Shown one piece after another: positions 14,691 to 22,217 of a DNA stretch of 27,873 nucleotides. The notes under the pieces are model-generated. The model was not told where the DNA came from and did not search any database. It saw only the letters and a program-made list of their open reading frames with translations. The stretch is taken from assembly GCA_038232695.1 (NCBI GenBank), contig JBBSNI010000018.1:1-27873 (forward strand), given 5' to 3'. The stretch is from JAJNNC01 sp038232695. GTDB lineage: Bacteria; Bacteroidota; Bacteroidia; Cytophagales; Cyclobacteriaceae. The stretch's first letter is position 1; each line of letters starts with the position of its first letter. The position numbers and the translations under genes are program-made.

Positions 14691-15920
14691 ATGACGTATC
14701 CGCAGATCAGGCTGGACGATTACGATTATACATTGCCGGAAGACAAGATCGCCCGGTTTCCTCTCCCGCAGCGGGACCAGGCCAAACTGCTGGTGTATGC
14801 GCAGGGCAGCATCCGGGATCATGGCTTTGGCGAACTGCCTGGTTTATTGCCGCCAGACAGCAGCCTGTTTTTCAACAATACCAAAGTCATTGCCGCCCGC
14901 CTTTCTTTTGCTAAGGAATCTACCCCGCAGGCACCGGGAGCCCTGATAGAGATTTTCCTGTTGCAGCCGGTAGCGCCCAGCCCGGTCGTCAGCCTGGCGA
15001 TGCTGACCACGCAGTTCTGTATCTGGCAGTGTACGATCGGCAGGCTCAAACGTTGGAAGCCCGGTACGGTGCTGCGCAAAACCATCCAAATCAAAGAGCA
15101 AGCCGTCAGCTTAACTGCCCGGCTGACAGACGTTGCGCAGAAGCAGGTTACTTTTTCCTGGGACAACCCCGAAGTTACTTTTGCCGATGTGGTAGAAGCC
15201 GCCGGGCAGGTGCCGCTGCCGCCTTATCTGAAGCGCAGCGCCAACCAGGAAGATAAGACCCGGTATCAGACTGTCTACTCCAGGCAGCAGGGAGCCGTAG
15301 CGGCACCCACGGCTGGCCTGCATTTTACGGAAGAAGTGCTGGCGACGCTTCGTCAGCGGGGTATACCGCTCGATTACCTGACCCTGCACGTGGGGGCAGG
15401 TACGTTTCAGCCTATCAAAGAGGCTATTGTTCAGGATCATGCCATGCACTCCGAACAGATGGCGGTGACCCGGGAAAACCTGCGCAATTTGTTACAGGCG
15501 CGGCGGGTAGTCGCCGTAGGTACGACTACGCTGCGAACCCTGGAAAGCCTGTACTGGTATGGGGTGGGGTTGTTGAAAAAACAGCAGCAGCATTTTCAGG
15601 TACAAAAGCTAACGCCTTATCAGTATGTAAAAAAAGATTTACCGACTGCCAGCGATGCCCTAAAAGCCGTATTAAATCATATGGAAAGGCAGGAAAAACA
15701 GGAGATTTTTGGAACTACCGAAATTTTTATTTTTCCCGGTTACCGCTTCAGGGTTTGCAGCGGGCTGGTTACCAACTTTCATATGCCTCAATCTACTTTG
15801 ATCTTGCTGATCGCCGCTTTTGTAGGAGAGGATTGGCGAAAAATATACCGGTACGCCCTAGACCATGACTACCGGTTTCTCAGCTATGGCGATTCTTCTT
15901 TGCTGCTGCCTGAAAAATAG
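14691..15920 (+). CDS. queA: S-adenosylmethionine:tRNA ribosyltransferase-isomerase (QueA-like)
   Basis: In the queuosine pathway this enzyme moves the ribosyl moiety of SAM to 7-aminomethyl-7-deazaguanine at tRNA position 34, making epoxyqueuosine. Family landmarks are DYDYTLPEDKIARFPL at the N terminus, SLFFNNTKVIAARL, AAPTAGLHFTEEVL, HVGAGTFQPIK, MHSEQM, TTTLRTLESL, and the C-terminal TNFHMPQSTLILLIAAF and YRFLSYGDSSLLLP. The start at 14691 places the conserved N terminus at residue 6; in-frame ATG 14673 and TTG 14664 are possible alternatives. The roughly 409 residues exceed the usual 345-356. Bacteroidota often carry a longer QueA-like form, so this could be a paralogue of the canonical enzyme. 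A hairpin begins at its stop codon. Confidence 0.9.
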   Translation: MTYPQIRLDDYDYTLPEDKIARFPLPQRDQAKLLVYAQGSIRDHGFGELPGLLPPDSSLFFNNTKVIAARLSFAKESTPQAPGALIEIFLLQPVAPSPVVSLAMLTTQFCIWQCTIGRLKRWKPGTVLRKTIQIKEQAVSLTARLTDVAQKQVTFSWDNPEVTFADVVEAAGQVPLPPYLKRSANQEDKTRYQTVYSRQQGAVAAPTAGLHFTEEVLATLRQRGIPLDYLTLHVGAGTFQPIKEAIVQDHAMHSEQMAVTRENLRNLLQARRVVAVGTTTLRTLESLYWYGVGLLKKQQQHFQVQKLTPYQYVKKDLPTASDALKAVLNHMERQEKQEIFGTTEIFIFPGYRFRVCSGLVTNFHMPQSTLILLIAAFVGEDWRKIYRYALDHDYRFLSYGDSSLLLPEK

Positions 15921-15950
15921 ATTTTCCAGACCCTGAAGGTCTGGAGAATC
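15920..15950. terminator. Hairpin between convergent queA and the secreted unknown
   Basis: A 13-bp stem with one G-T pair (15920-15932 with 15938-15950) and the loop CTGAA. Its inner arms CCAGACC/GGTCTGG share the AGACC/GGTCT core of the REP-like repeats. It lies between two convergent genes and may serve both as a terminator; there is no long T-run. Confidence 0.6.
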
Positions 15951-15957
15951 TCGCGCT

Positions 15958-16551
15958 TTAATACTGAAAACTCAACTCATCCAAATGACTTATTCTGTTG
16001 TAGTAAGACACCATCAGGTAGATGTTGCCTTCTTTGTTGAGGCGTTTGATATTGTTTCTTTCCCTGAAAACTTTCATGTCCTGCTTATAATCTGCCATCA
16101 GCGGTAGCACCTGTCTTTTAAAGTTTTTGATACGGCGCACTTCTTTTCCGTTGTAGTAATACCACTCTTCTATTTCGTATTCGTCAGACGCATCAAATAC
16201 ATCATATTCAAATGTTCTTCTTAGCAGCGTAATGGTGCCGTCTGCCAGCACATGGAAGATCTTCTTTTCCAGCCTGTCAAAAAAGCTGCTGGAGCGGTAA
16301 TCATAACAGCGGTAAAGCTGCTGGTCGCCGCACTCGTCTACTGTTATGATCTCCTCAATCATAGAAGCATGATAGGTCAACTGTCTGCCGTCTTCCAGGG
16401 TGACGATTGCCGAGTTGATAAAGGCGTTGACATCTATGATTCCTTCCATCACATTGTGGTTGGTCAGCACAATTTTACCGCGGGCAGGTGCCTGGGCATA
16501 GACGGATGGCAGGAGGAAAAGGGCTGCAAGCAAACAAAAGATATTTTTCAT
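15958..16551 (-). CDS. Secreted protein of unknown function
   Basis: I do not recognise a named family. The 197 residues begin with a clear signal peptide (MKNIFCLLAALFLLPSVYAQ; likely cleavage after VYA). The mature part starts with a beta-rich stretch (KIVLTNHNVMEGIIDVN, IVTLEDGRQLTYHASMIEEI), which resembles short sequences that bind or present a surface rather than an enzyme. A tyrosine-rich acidic centre (YEIEEWYYYNGKEVRRIKNF) and a basic, asparagine-containing C terminus follow. Two cysteines (DECGDQQLYRC) could form a disulfide in the periplasm. It is convergent with queA and preceded by a long AT-rich gap. Composition and reading frame support a real gene. Confidence 0.75.
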   Translation of the reverse strand: MKNIFCLLAALFLLPSVYAQAPARGKIVLTNHNVMEGIIDVNAFINSAIVTLEDGRQLTYHASMIEEIITVDECGDQQLYRCYDYRSSSFFDRLEKKIFHVLADGTITLLRRTFEYDVFDASDEYEIEEWYYYNGKEVRRIKNFKRQVLPLMADYKQDMKVFRERNNIKRLNKEGNIYLMVSYYNRISHLDELSFQY

Positions 16552-16991
16552 GATTGAATTAAAAATTAGAAAAAACTTACATCTGTATTATTTTACGAAT
16601 ATATAAATATTTTTTAGAATTATATACAAAAAATCATAAAAAATTATTTTTTAATCATAAACAAATAGTCTACAAAGGATAAAATGATTGATTATCAGGC
16701 TTATATCGCTAAAATTGCTTACTTGCATTTTGTATGCATCAACTAACTTTCTTTAAATCTTCTTTATCTGTCAGAAAAATGACATGGGAACCCGGGGCAT
16801 TTTTCCCGGAAAAAATTAAAAATGAAGGTTAAACCCTACCCGGTGGGAATTTGTCCAATGGCAGATAAGCCGTAGAAAGGCTTTTTTACTGATACACTTC
16901 CCGGAATATAAGACCATGCCCGTCAAACTTTAACATTTCTAAGGCGTTGGCACAGTTTTGGTAACTTGGATGAAAAATTTGCTAAGAATAT
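16552..16991. other. 440-bp AT-rich intergenic region between divergent genes
   Basis: No substantial gene is seen. The left 130 bases are very AT-rich, with TAAGTTTT on the minus strand (16579-16572) as a weak -7 candidate for the secreted unknown. A 20-codon frame (16684-16746) begins after an AAAGGA stretch, but nothing else supports it. TAACTTTC (16742-16749) could be a weak plus-strand -7 box. GC-rich short hairpins follow (CCGGG/CCCGG, 16792-16809), then a terminator-like hairpin at 16867-16887. The remaining 100 bases before the DUF4783-like gene show no convincing promoter. Confidence 0.5.
16867..16887 (+). terminator. Small terminator-like hairpin upstream of the DUF4783-like gene
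   Basis: AAGCC-GTAGAAA-GGCTT is followed directly by four further T residues. The stem is only 5 bp, so it is weak. It is about 100 bases upstream of the gene and could end a short transcript or act in a leader. Confidence 0.35.
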
Positions 16992-17396
16992 ATGTTTAAT
17001 CAATGGATGAAAGTTTGGATGTTGGCTTCGCTGTTTTGCCTGACCCTGATAGCAACAGCAAGCGCACAAAACGAAGTCATCAACAATGTGAGAGATGCGC
17101 TGAAGGCAGGTAGCTCTAAAGAGCTGAGCAAGTATTTAAACAACACGGTAGAGATCAGTATCGACGGCGAAAAAGCCAGCTATAGCCGCAACCAGGCGGA
17201 GTTTGTGCTGAAAGATTTTTTCAACAACTATCCTACCCGGGGGTTCCGGTACGTGCATCAGGGTTCGTCTAAAGAAGGATTGAAATATACGGTAGGTACT
17301 TACTCTTACGACCGGGGCGAGTTTCGCGTCTTTATGCTGATCAAACAGTTTGGCGGCAACTACCTGGTAGACAAGATTGATTTTAACAGAGAATAG
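16992..17396 (+). CDS. DUF4783-like secreted protein
   Basis: A small exported protein of 134 residues, with a signal peptide ending around ATASAQ (residues 21-26; a second Met at residue 6 could also be the start). The mature part, with VRDALKAGSSKELSKYLN, VEISIDGEKASYSRNQAEFVLKDFF and HQGSSKEGLKYTVGTY, has the pattern I associate with DUF4783. These Bacteroidota proteins look like a compact cone-shaped NTF2-type fold; the fold assignment is inference and the function is unknown. It is convergent with alaS, and a strong bidirectional terminator separates them. Confidence 0.8.
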   Translation: MFNQWMKVWMLASLFCLTLIATASAQNEVINNVRDALKAGSSKELSKYLNNTVEISIDGEKASYSRNQAEFVLKDFFNNYPTRGFRYVHQGSSKEGLKYTVGTYSYDRGEFRVFMLIKQFGGNYLVDKIDFNRE

Positions 17397-17424
17397 TTGC
17401 TATTGTTTGATGATAAAAAAGGTG

Positions 17425-17452
17425 AAACCGGACGGAGCGTCCGGTTTTTTTT
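17425..17452. terminator. Bidirectional intrinsic terminator
   Basis: AAACCGGAC-GGAGC-GTCCGGTTT (17425-17447) is a perfect 9-bp stem with a 5-base loop, followed by a T-run to 17452. A-rich sequence on the left gives the opposite strand a short T-run. It serves the convergent DUF4783-like gene and alaS. Confidence 0.9.
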
Positions 17453-20090
17453 ATGAACTTACGGGAAAACGCTGAGCGATCATCTCCTTTGCTTCTGTAA
17501 TTACCCGATCCAACCCTTGCAGATCTTTCCCACCGGCAGTAGCAAAAAAGGGCTGACCGCCCCCGCCGCCTTTGATATTCTTCGCCAGTTCTTTGACGAT
17601 CTTACCGGCATCCAATCCGTAAGACTTGATGAGCGATTCATCAATCATCACAGCAATCTGGGGCTTGCCATCAATATCGGCTGCTATGACCAGAAATAAC
17701 TGTTTTACTTTGCCCTTGATGTCGTAAGCCAGACTTTTGAGCATATCTGCCTGGGGCAGGCTTACCCGCCCGATAATGACGTTGGCATCTTCTACCAGGT
17801 AGGCTTGCTCGATAAGCGTATCGCGCAGTGTCAGGAGTTCTTTTTGCTGCATCACAGCGACCTGCTTTTGCAACTGGCTCTTCTCTGCCAATAAAGATTC
17901 TACCGCCTTTGGCAGGTCAGATGGAGACTTCAAAGCTGTCTTCAGCGACTGGATCAGATGCTCCTGTGTATGCACATACGCTTCGGCAGCCTCTGCTGTG
18001 ATCGCCTCTATGCGGCGAATGCCGGCGGCTACTGAGCTTTCCGATACAATTTTAAAGAAACCAATGCTGCCGGTCGCCGGTACGTGGGTGCCGCCGCACA
18101 GTTCTACAGAATAGTGGCGGTCGAAAACAACGACCCGCACCTGCTCTCCGTATTTCTCTCCGAACAACGCCATCGCGCCCATCTGCTTGGCTTCTTCCAG
18201 CGGCACCTGACGCAACTCTTCCAGGGGTATATTTTCCCGGATTTTCTGGTTCACCATACGCTCTACTTCATAGAGTTCTTCTTCGCTCATGCGGGCAAAA
18301 TGGGAGAAGTCAAAGCGCAGCAGTTGGGCGTTGACCAGAGAGCCACGCTGCTGTACATGCTCGCCCAACACCTGGCGCAGGGCCGCGTGCAGCAGGTGCG
18401 TTACGCTGTGGTTGTTTTGTGTCAGCAAACGGACAGAGCGGTCTACCGCAGCATGTAGCGTCGCATGTACATCAGCAGGCAGCTTACGGGTAACATGGAT
18501 AATAAGATCATTTTCTTTCTTAGTATCTGTTATCTTAATTTTCTCCTCTTTTGCTTCCAGATAACCCGTATCGCCTACCTGTCCGCCGCCTTCGGGATAA
18601 AAGGGTGTGTGGTCCAGCACGATCTGAAAATACGTATTGTCTTTCTCTGTTACCTGCCGGTATTTTACGATGCGGGCGTCAGCGGTCAGCGCGTCGTACC
18701 CTACGAAAGTTGTTCCGGCATTTTCCTGCACCACGATCCAGTCGCCGGTGTCAATGGCGGCAGCACCTTTGGAACGCTTTTTTTGCTGAGCCATCTCCTG
18801 CCGGAAGCCTTCTTCCTCGATCCTAAAGCCGCTTTCGCGGGCGATGAGCGCCGTCAGGTCCAGCGGGAATCCGAAGGTATCGTACAACTCAAAAGCAACA
18901 GCACCAGGAATGACTTTGGTGGGCTGATACTCCTGTTTGATCTGCTCCATTTTTTTTAGTCCTACTTCCAGCGTACGCAGGAAAGCAGCCTCTTCCTCAT
19001 GGATCACTTTGGCTACAAACTCCTGCTGCTCTTTAAGCGCCGGGAAGACATCTTCAAACTGTGTGGCCAGGATGGGAAGTAACTCGTACAAAAACGGCTC
19101 CTGCAGATGCAGAAAAGTATAGCCATACCGGACGGCTCTTCTCAGGATGCGGCGAATGACATAGCCTGCTTTGTTGTTGGAAGGCAACTGTCCGTCGGCA
19201 ATGGCAAAGCCGATGGCACGGATATGATCGGCAATCACCCGGATGGCAACATCGGTTTCGGGATGGTCGCCATATTTTACCTGCGCTTTCCGGCTGATAT
19301 GACTGATCAGCGGCTCAAACAAGTCGGTGTCGTAGTTGGATGTTTTTTGCTGGATGGCCATGACCAGCCGCTCGAAACCCATGCCGGTATCTACATGCCT
19401 GGCAGGCAGCGGCTCCAGGGTGCCGGACGCCAGCCGGTTGAACTGCATAAAAACCAGGTTCCATATCTCCACCACCCTCGGATGATCCTGGTTGACCAAT
19501 TCTTTGCCTGGCTGCTGATTGATCTCTGCCTGCTCACGCAGGTCTATATGAATTTCAGAGCAGGGCCCGCATGGTCCGGTATCGCCCATCTCCCAGAAGT
19601 TGTCTTTTTTGGAACCGTACAAAATGCGCTCCCGGGGAATGATCTTTTCCCACTCCTCGTACGCTTCCTGATCTACCGGCAGACCGTCTTCCGGGTCGCC
19701 GCCGAAGACTGTCACGTAGAGCCGGTCTTTGGGCAGTTGGTATACTTCGGTGAGCAGTTCCCAGGCCCAGGCGATGGCTTCTTTCTTAAAATAGTCGCCA
19801 AACGACCAGTTGCCCAGCATTTCAAACATGGTATGATGGTAGGTATCAATGCCTACTTCTTCCAGATCGTTGTGTTTGCCGGATACGCGGAGACATTTCT
19901 GGCTGTTGGCTACCCGTGGGAAGGGCGCAGGACGGTTTCCCAGAAAATAGTCTTTAAACTGGTTCATCCCCGCATTGGTAAACATCAGGGTAGGATCATT
20001 TTTGATGACGATAGGAGCGGAGGGAACAAAGTGATGGGCTTTGCCCTTAAAAAAGTCTATAAATGCCGATCGTATTTTTTGGGAATTCAT
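17451..20090 (-). CDS. alaS: Alanyl-tRNA synthetase
   Basis: A cytoplasmic class II aminoacyl-tRNA synthetase that charges tRNA-Ala and edits Ser/Gly mischarging. The catalytic domain starts with the conserved FFKGKAHHFVPSAPI and LMFTNAGMNQFKD, with GNWSFGDYFKKEAI (93-106) and DTGMGFERL (234-242) as class II motifs. An N-terminal-type cysteine pair PCGPC lies at 173-177. The editing domain has zinc ligands HSVTH (H561, H565) and CGGTH (C665, H669), and the C-Ala domain ends with GGGGGQPFFATAGG. At 879 residues it is full length with all core motifs intact. The start at 20090 gives the conventional N terminus. It is divergent from the M23 peptidase gene across 166 bases with no clear promoter match. 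Confidence 0.98.
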   Translation of the reverse strand: MNSQKIRSAFIDFFKGKAHHFVPSAPIVIKNDPTLMFTNAGMNQFKDYFLGNRPAPFPRVANSQKCLRVSGKHNDLEEVGIDTYHHTMFEMLGNWSFGDYFKKEAIAWAWELLTEVYQLPKDRLYVTVFGGDPEDGLPVDQEAYEEWEKIIPRERILYGSKKDNFWEMGDTGPCGPCSEIHIDLREQAEINQQPGKELVNQDHPRVVEIWNLVFMQFNRLASGTLEPLPARHVDTGMGFERLVMAIQQKTSNYDTDLFEPLISHISRKAQVKYGDHPETDVAIRVIADHIRAIGFAIADGQLPSNNKAGYVIRRILRRAVRYGYTFLHLQEPFLYELLPILATQFEDVFPALKEQQEFVAKVIHEEEAAFLRTLEVGLKKMEQIKQEYQPTKVIPGAVAFELYDTFGFPLDLTALIARESGFRIEEEGFRQEMAQQKKRSKGAAAIDTGDWIVVQENAGTTFVGYDALTADARIVKYRQVTEKDNTYFQIVLDHTPFYPEGGGQVGDTGYLEAKEEKIKITDTKKENDLIIHVTRKLPADVHATLHAAVDRSVRLLTQNNHSVTHLLHAALRQVLGEHVQQRGSLVNAQLLRFDFSHFARMSEEELYEVERMVNQKIRENIPLEELRQVPLEEAKQMGAMALFGEKYGEQVRVVVFDRHYSVELCGGTHVPATGSIGFFKIVSESSVAAGIRRIEAITAEAAEAYVHTQEHLIQSLKTALKSPSDLPKAVESLLAEKSQLQKQVAVMQQKELLTLRDTLIEQAYLVEDANVIIGRVSLPQADMLKSLAYDIKGKVKQLFLVIAADIDGKPQIAVMIDESLIKSYGLDAGKIVKELAKNIKGGGGGQPFFATAGGKDLQGLDRVITEAKEMIAQRFPVSS

Positions 20091-20256
20091 CCTGGATGTA
20101 CTTTTTTTTAGAGAATTTGTTACAAAGTACAGACGAAAACCGGCTAACTTGTTGCCTGGTGATCATCTGTTTTTTTTGTTTTTACGCATACATGCTATCA
20201 CTGGAATGTGTCACGCAACAGGCGCAAAACTAACAATTTAGCATAAGCATTGATTC

Positions 20257-21231
20257 ATGTCAAAGATAAAATATTATTACGATACGGAAACCTGCCGGTA
20301 CGAACGGGTTCGCATCAGCCGCTGGGATGTATTTGTGAACCTGCTGGGTTTTCTCTCATTGGTGCTGGTCGCCGGCATATGCCTGGTCATTATTTTTGAC
20401 AACTATTTTGAGTCGCCCAGGGCTGCCCGCCTGAAGAAGGAGAACGAAGAGCTGCAATTTTACTACGACATGCTCAGCAAAGACATGTCTCGTGCCAACG
20501 AGATGCTGCTTTCGCTGCAGGAGCGCGACAACAGTGTTTACCGTACGATCTTTGAGGCGGAGCCCATTCCCTTGTCTGTCAGAAACGCCGGTGCCGGTGG
20601 GGTAGAACGCTACCGCGACCTGTTGGAAAGCGGCCTGGAGCGGGAAGACATGATCGTTAGTACCTTTAGTAAGATAGACAATCTGAAACGGCAACTCTAC
20701 ATTCAGACCAAATCTTACGACGATCTGTTGGGCAGGGCAGAAGACAAGTCAAACATGTTGGCGGCGCTTCCTGCCATTCAGCCGGTTTCTAACAAAGAGC
20801 TTCGGCGGCTGGCTTCCGGCTTTGGGATGCGCGTACACCCTATCTATAAGGTAAAGATGATGCACCCCGGCGTAGATTTTTCAGCCCCGCAGGGCACACC
20901 CGTCTATGCAACCGGCGGCGGAAAGGTATCCGTCATCAAAACCAACTTTGCCGGCTATGGCAACCAAGTGATCATTGACCACGGCTTCGGATACCAAACC
21001 CGCTATGCACACTTACAGGATTTTAACGTTAAGTTAGGGCAAACCATAGAGCGGGGGCAGTGTATAGGCTATGTAGGCAATACCGGCACCTCTACCGCAC
21101 CGCACCTGCACTACGAGGTCTTCCGCGACAACGAGCGTGTCAACCCGGTGCATTACTTCTACCAGGATATTACCGCCGAAGAGTACGAGATACTGGTACA
21201 ATTAGCGTCTATAGAAAACCAGTCTTTGTAA
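20257..21231 (+). CDS. Membrane-anchored M23 (LytM-type) peptidase
   Basis: A predicted periplasmic zinc endopeptidase or LytM-fold regulator acting on peptidoglycan crosslinks. The cytoplasmic N terminus (about 1-25) is followed by one transmembrane segment (about 26-48) and a coiled-coil region (about 55-170, many charged heptads). The M23 domain (about 180-310) keeps the zinc residues: H203 and D207 in MHPGVDF, H252 in YAHL and H285 in HLHYEV, with H283 alongside. It is therefore probably active rather than a degenerate EnvC-like activator. The 324-residue length and architecture are common in Bacteroidota next to alaS. ridA begins 71 bases downstream behind a palindromic promoter-like region. 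Confidence 0.93.
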   Translation: MSKIKYYYDTETCRYERVRISRWDVFVNLLGFLSLVLVAGICLVIIFDNYFESPRAARLKKENEELQFYYDMLSKDMSRANEMLLSLQERDNSVYRTIFEAEPIPLSVRNAGAGGVERYRDLLESGLEREDMIVSTFSKIDNLKRQLYIQTKSYDDLLGRAEDKSNMLAALPAIQPVSNKELRRLASGFGMRVHPIYKVKMMHPGVDFSAPQGTPVYATGGGKVSVIKTNFAGYGNQVIIDHGFGYQTRYAHLQDFNVKLGQTIERGQCIGYVGNTGTSTAPHLHYEVFRDNERVNPVHYFYQDITAEEYEILVQLASIENQSL

Positions 21232-21260
21232 TCCGGGTCAATTTTTTCATGATTAATGCG

Positions 21261-21291
21261 TACGTTTGCTTTAATTGCAATGTAAGCAAAC
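21261..21291 (+). promoter_or_regulatory. -7 box and overlapping 28-bp palindrome upstream of ridA
   Basis: TACGTTTG (21261-21268) matches the Bacteroidota -7 consensus. It overlaps a palindrome, GTTTGCTT-TA-ATTGCAAT-GT-AAGCAAAC (21264-21291), in which only the two pairs flanking the inner ATTGCAAT fail. A T-run at 21242-21247 is the only -33 candidate. The arrangement looks like an operator on the ridA promoter; a hairpin ending the M23 transcript is an alternative but lacks a T-tract. Confidence 0.45.
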
Positions 21292-21302
21292 TACACAAGA
21301 TC

Positions 21303-21683
21303 ATGGACAAGAAAATTATCCAAACGGATCAAGCCCCCGCTCCGATAGGACCTTACAGCCAGGCCGTTGAAGCAGGTAGTACCCTCTATGTATCCGGGCA
21401 GGTGGCCATCAACCCTGTTTCCGGAGAACTGGTCAACAGAGACATTACTGAAGAAACAAAGCAGGTTATGAAGAACCTGGAAGCGATCCTCCGCGCTGCC
21501 GGCGCGACCTTTGACGATGTGGTCAAATGCTCTATCTTTATCCGGCATATGGAAGACTTTGCGCTCGTCAACGAAGCCTACGGGCAGTATTTCAGCCGGA
21601 ACCCACCGGCCCGCGAGACGGTAGAGGTAAGCCGCCTGCCCAAAAATGTGAATGTAGAAATATCCTGCATAGCCGTACGCTGA
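21303..21683 (+). CDS. ridA: RidA-family reactive enamine/imine deaminase
   Basis: RidA proteins hydrolyse reactive 2-aminoacrylate and related imines formed by PLP enzymes, protecting cytosolic metabolism. The 126 residues start MDKKIIQTDQAPAPIGPYSQAV, the standard opening. Signature segments are YVSGQVAINPVSGELV, NLEAILRAAGATFDDVVK and the C-terminal NPPARETVEVSRLPKNVNVEISCIAV, which contains the substrate-binding arginine of the active members (the AR of PPAR). The length is typical. The open frame reaches 81 codons further upstream, but that part lies largely over the M23 gene in another frame and has no family match. The last base of its stop starts the next gene, so the two are probably cotranslated. 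Confidence 0.95.
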   Translation: MDKKIIQTDQAPAPIGPYSQAVEAGSTLYVSGQVAINPVSGELVNRDITEETKQVMKNLEAILRAAGATFDDVVKCSIFIRHMEDFALVNEAYGQYFSRNPPARETVEVSRLPKNVNVEISCIAVR

Positions 21684-22156
21684 TGTACCTGTTCCCCGTC
21701 GCGCATGAGACGCTGGTGCTGCCGGACGACGAGCGTGAAGTATTCAAAAAGCTCTGGAAGGTAACCAAACCTTCCCGTCCGGAAGAGCCGGTGCCTGATG
21801 TGCCGGAGCATCACTTCCTGTTCAACGGCTGGGTCCGGCAGGATCGTTTCCGCCTGTCCAGGGTCATTGCACGCCCTAACAATTTCTTACCTGTCATGGA
21901 CGGCAAGCTGGAAGGTACTTCCAAAGGCAGCCTGGTTTTTCTGCGGTACCATTTGTTCTTCGCTACCATTGTTTTTCTCATCTTTTGGTCGGTCGTCACG
22001 GTGCTGGTGGCTGTGTATTTTTATCACTTCGAACAGATATATCTTTATGCGGCGATCTCGCTGCTGTCGGGTATTGCCAACTATGTCATTGCCGTATTGA
22101 ATTTCAAAAAGCAGGTAGCCATCAGCAGCCGTGTGTTTAAAGAGGTGGTTGGTTAA
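21683..22156 (+). CDS. Small membrane protein of unknown function
   Basis: I do not recognise a family. The 157-residue protein has a hydrophilic N-terminal half (about 1-85) rich in Pro and charged residues (EEPVPDVPEHHFLF, RQDRFRLSRVIARPNNFLPVMDGKLEGT). Two transmembrane segments follow (about 90-115 and 118-142), then a short basic tail. Both ends are predicted to be on the same side of the membrane. The start is the ATG sharing one base with the ridA stop (TGATG), which indicates translational coupling; a longer frame upstream would overlap ridA heavily. It may be a structural or accessory membrane protein. The gltX start is 61 bases downstream. Confidence 0.7.
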   Translation: MYLFPVAHETLVLPDDEREVFKKLWKVTKPSRPEEPVPDVPEHHFLFNGWVRQDRFRLSRVIARPNNFLPVMDGKLEGTSKGSLVFLRYHLFFATIVFLIFWSVVTVLVAVYFYHFEQIYLYAAISLLSGIANYVIAVLNFKKQVAISSRVFKEVVG

Positions 22157-22217
22157 ATTTTGCATAACCATTCGCCTGACGGGATGTTCTACAGTTAAAT
22201 CAGACCAAGATTAAAAG

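Noticed and set aside
16684..16746. 20-codon small gene after AAAGGA
   Set aside because: Too short and without conservation evidence to list as a gene; kept only as part of a finding.
16948..16963. Sigma-54-like TGGCAC promoter upstream of the DUF4783-like gene
   Set aside because: The GG and the downstream GG/GC pair are one base off the required spacing, and the -12 element is not GC.
19107..20111. Long plus-strand frame over alaS
   Set aside because: Shadow of alaS; no domain or start context supports it.
21060..21302. N-terminal extension of the ridA frame
   Set aside because: The extension lies over the 3' part of the M23 gene in another frame, and the RidA family starts at MDKKIIQ.
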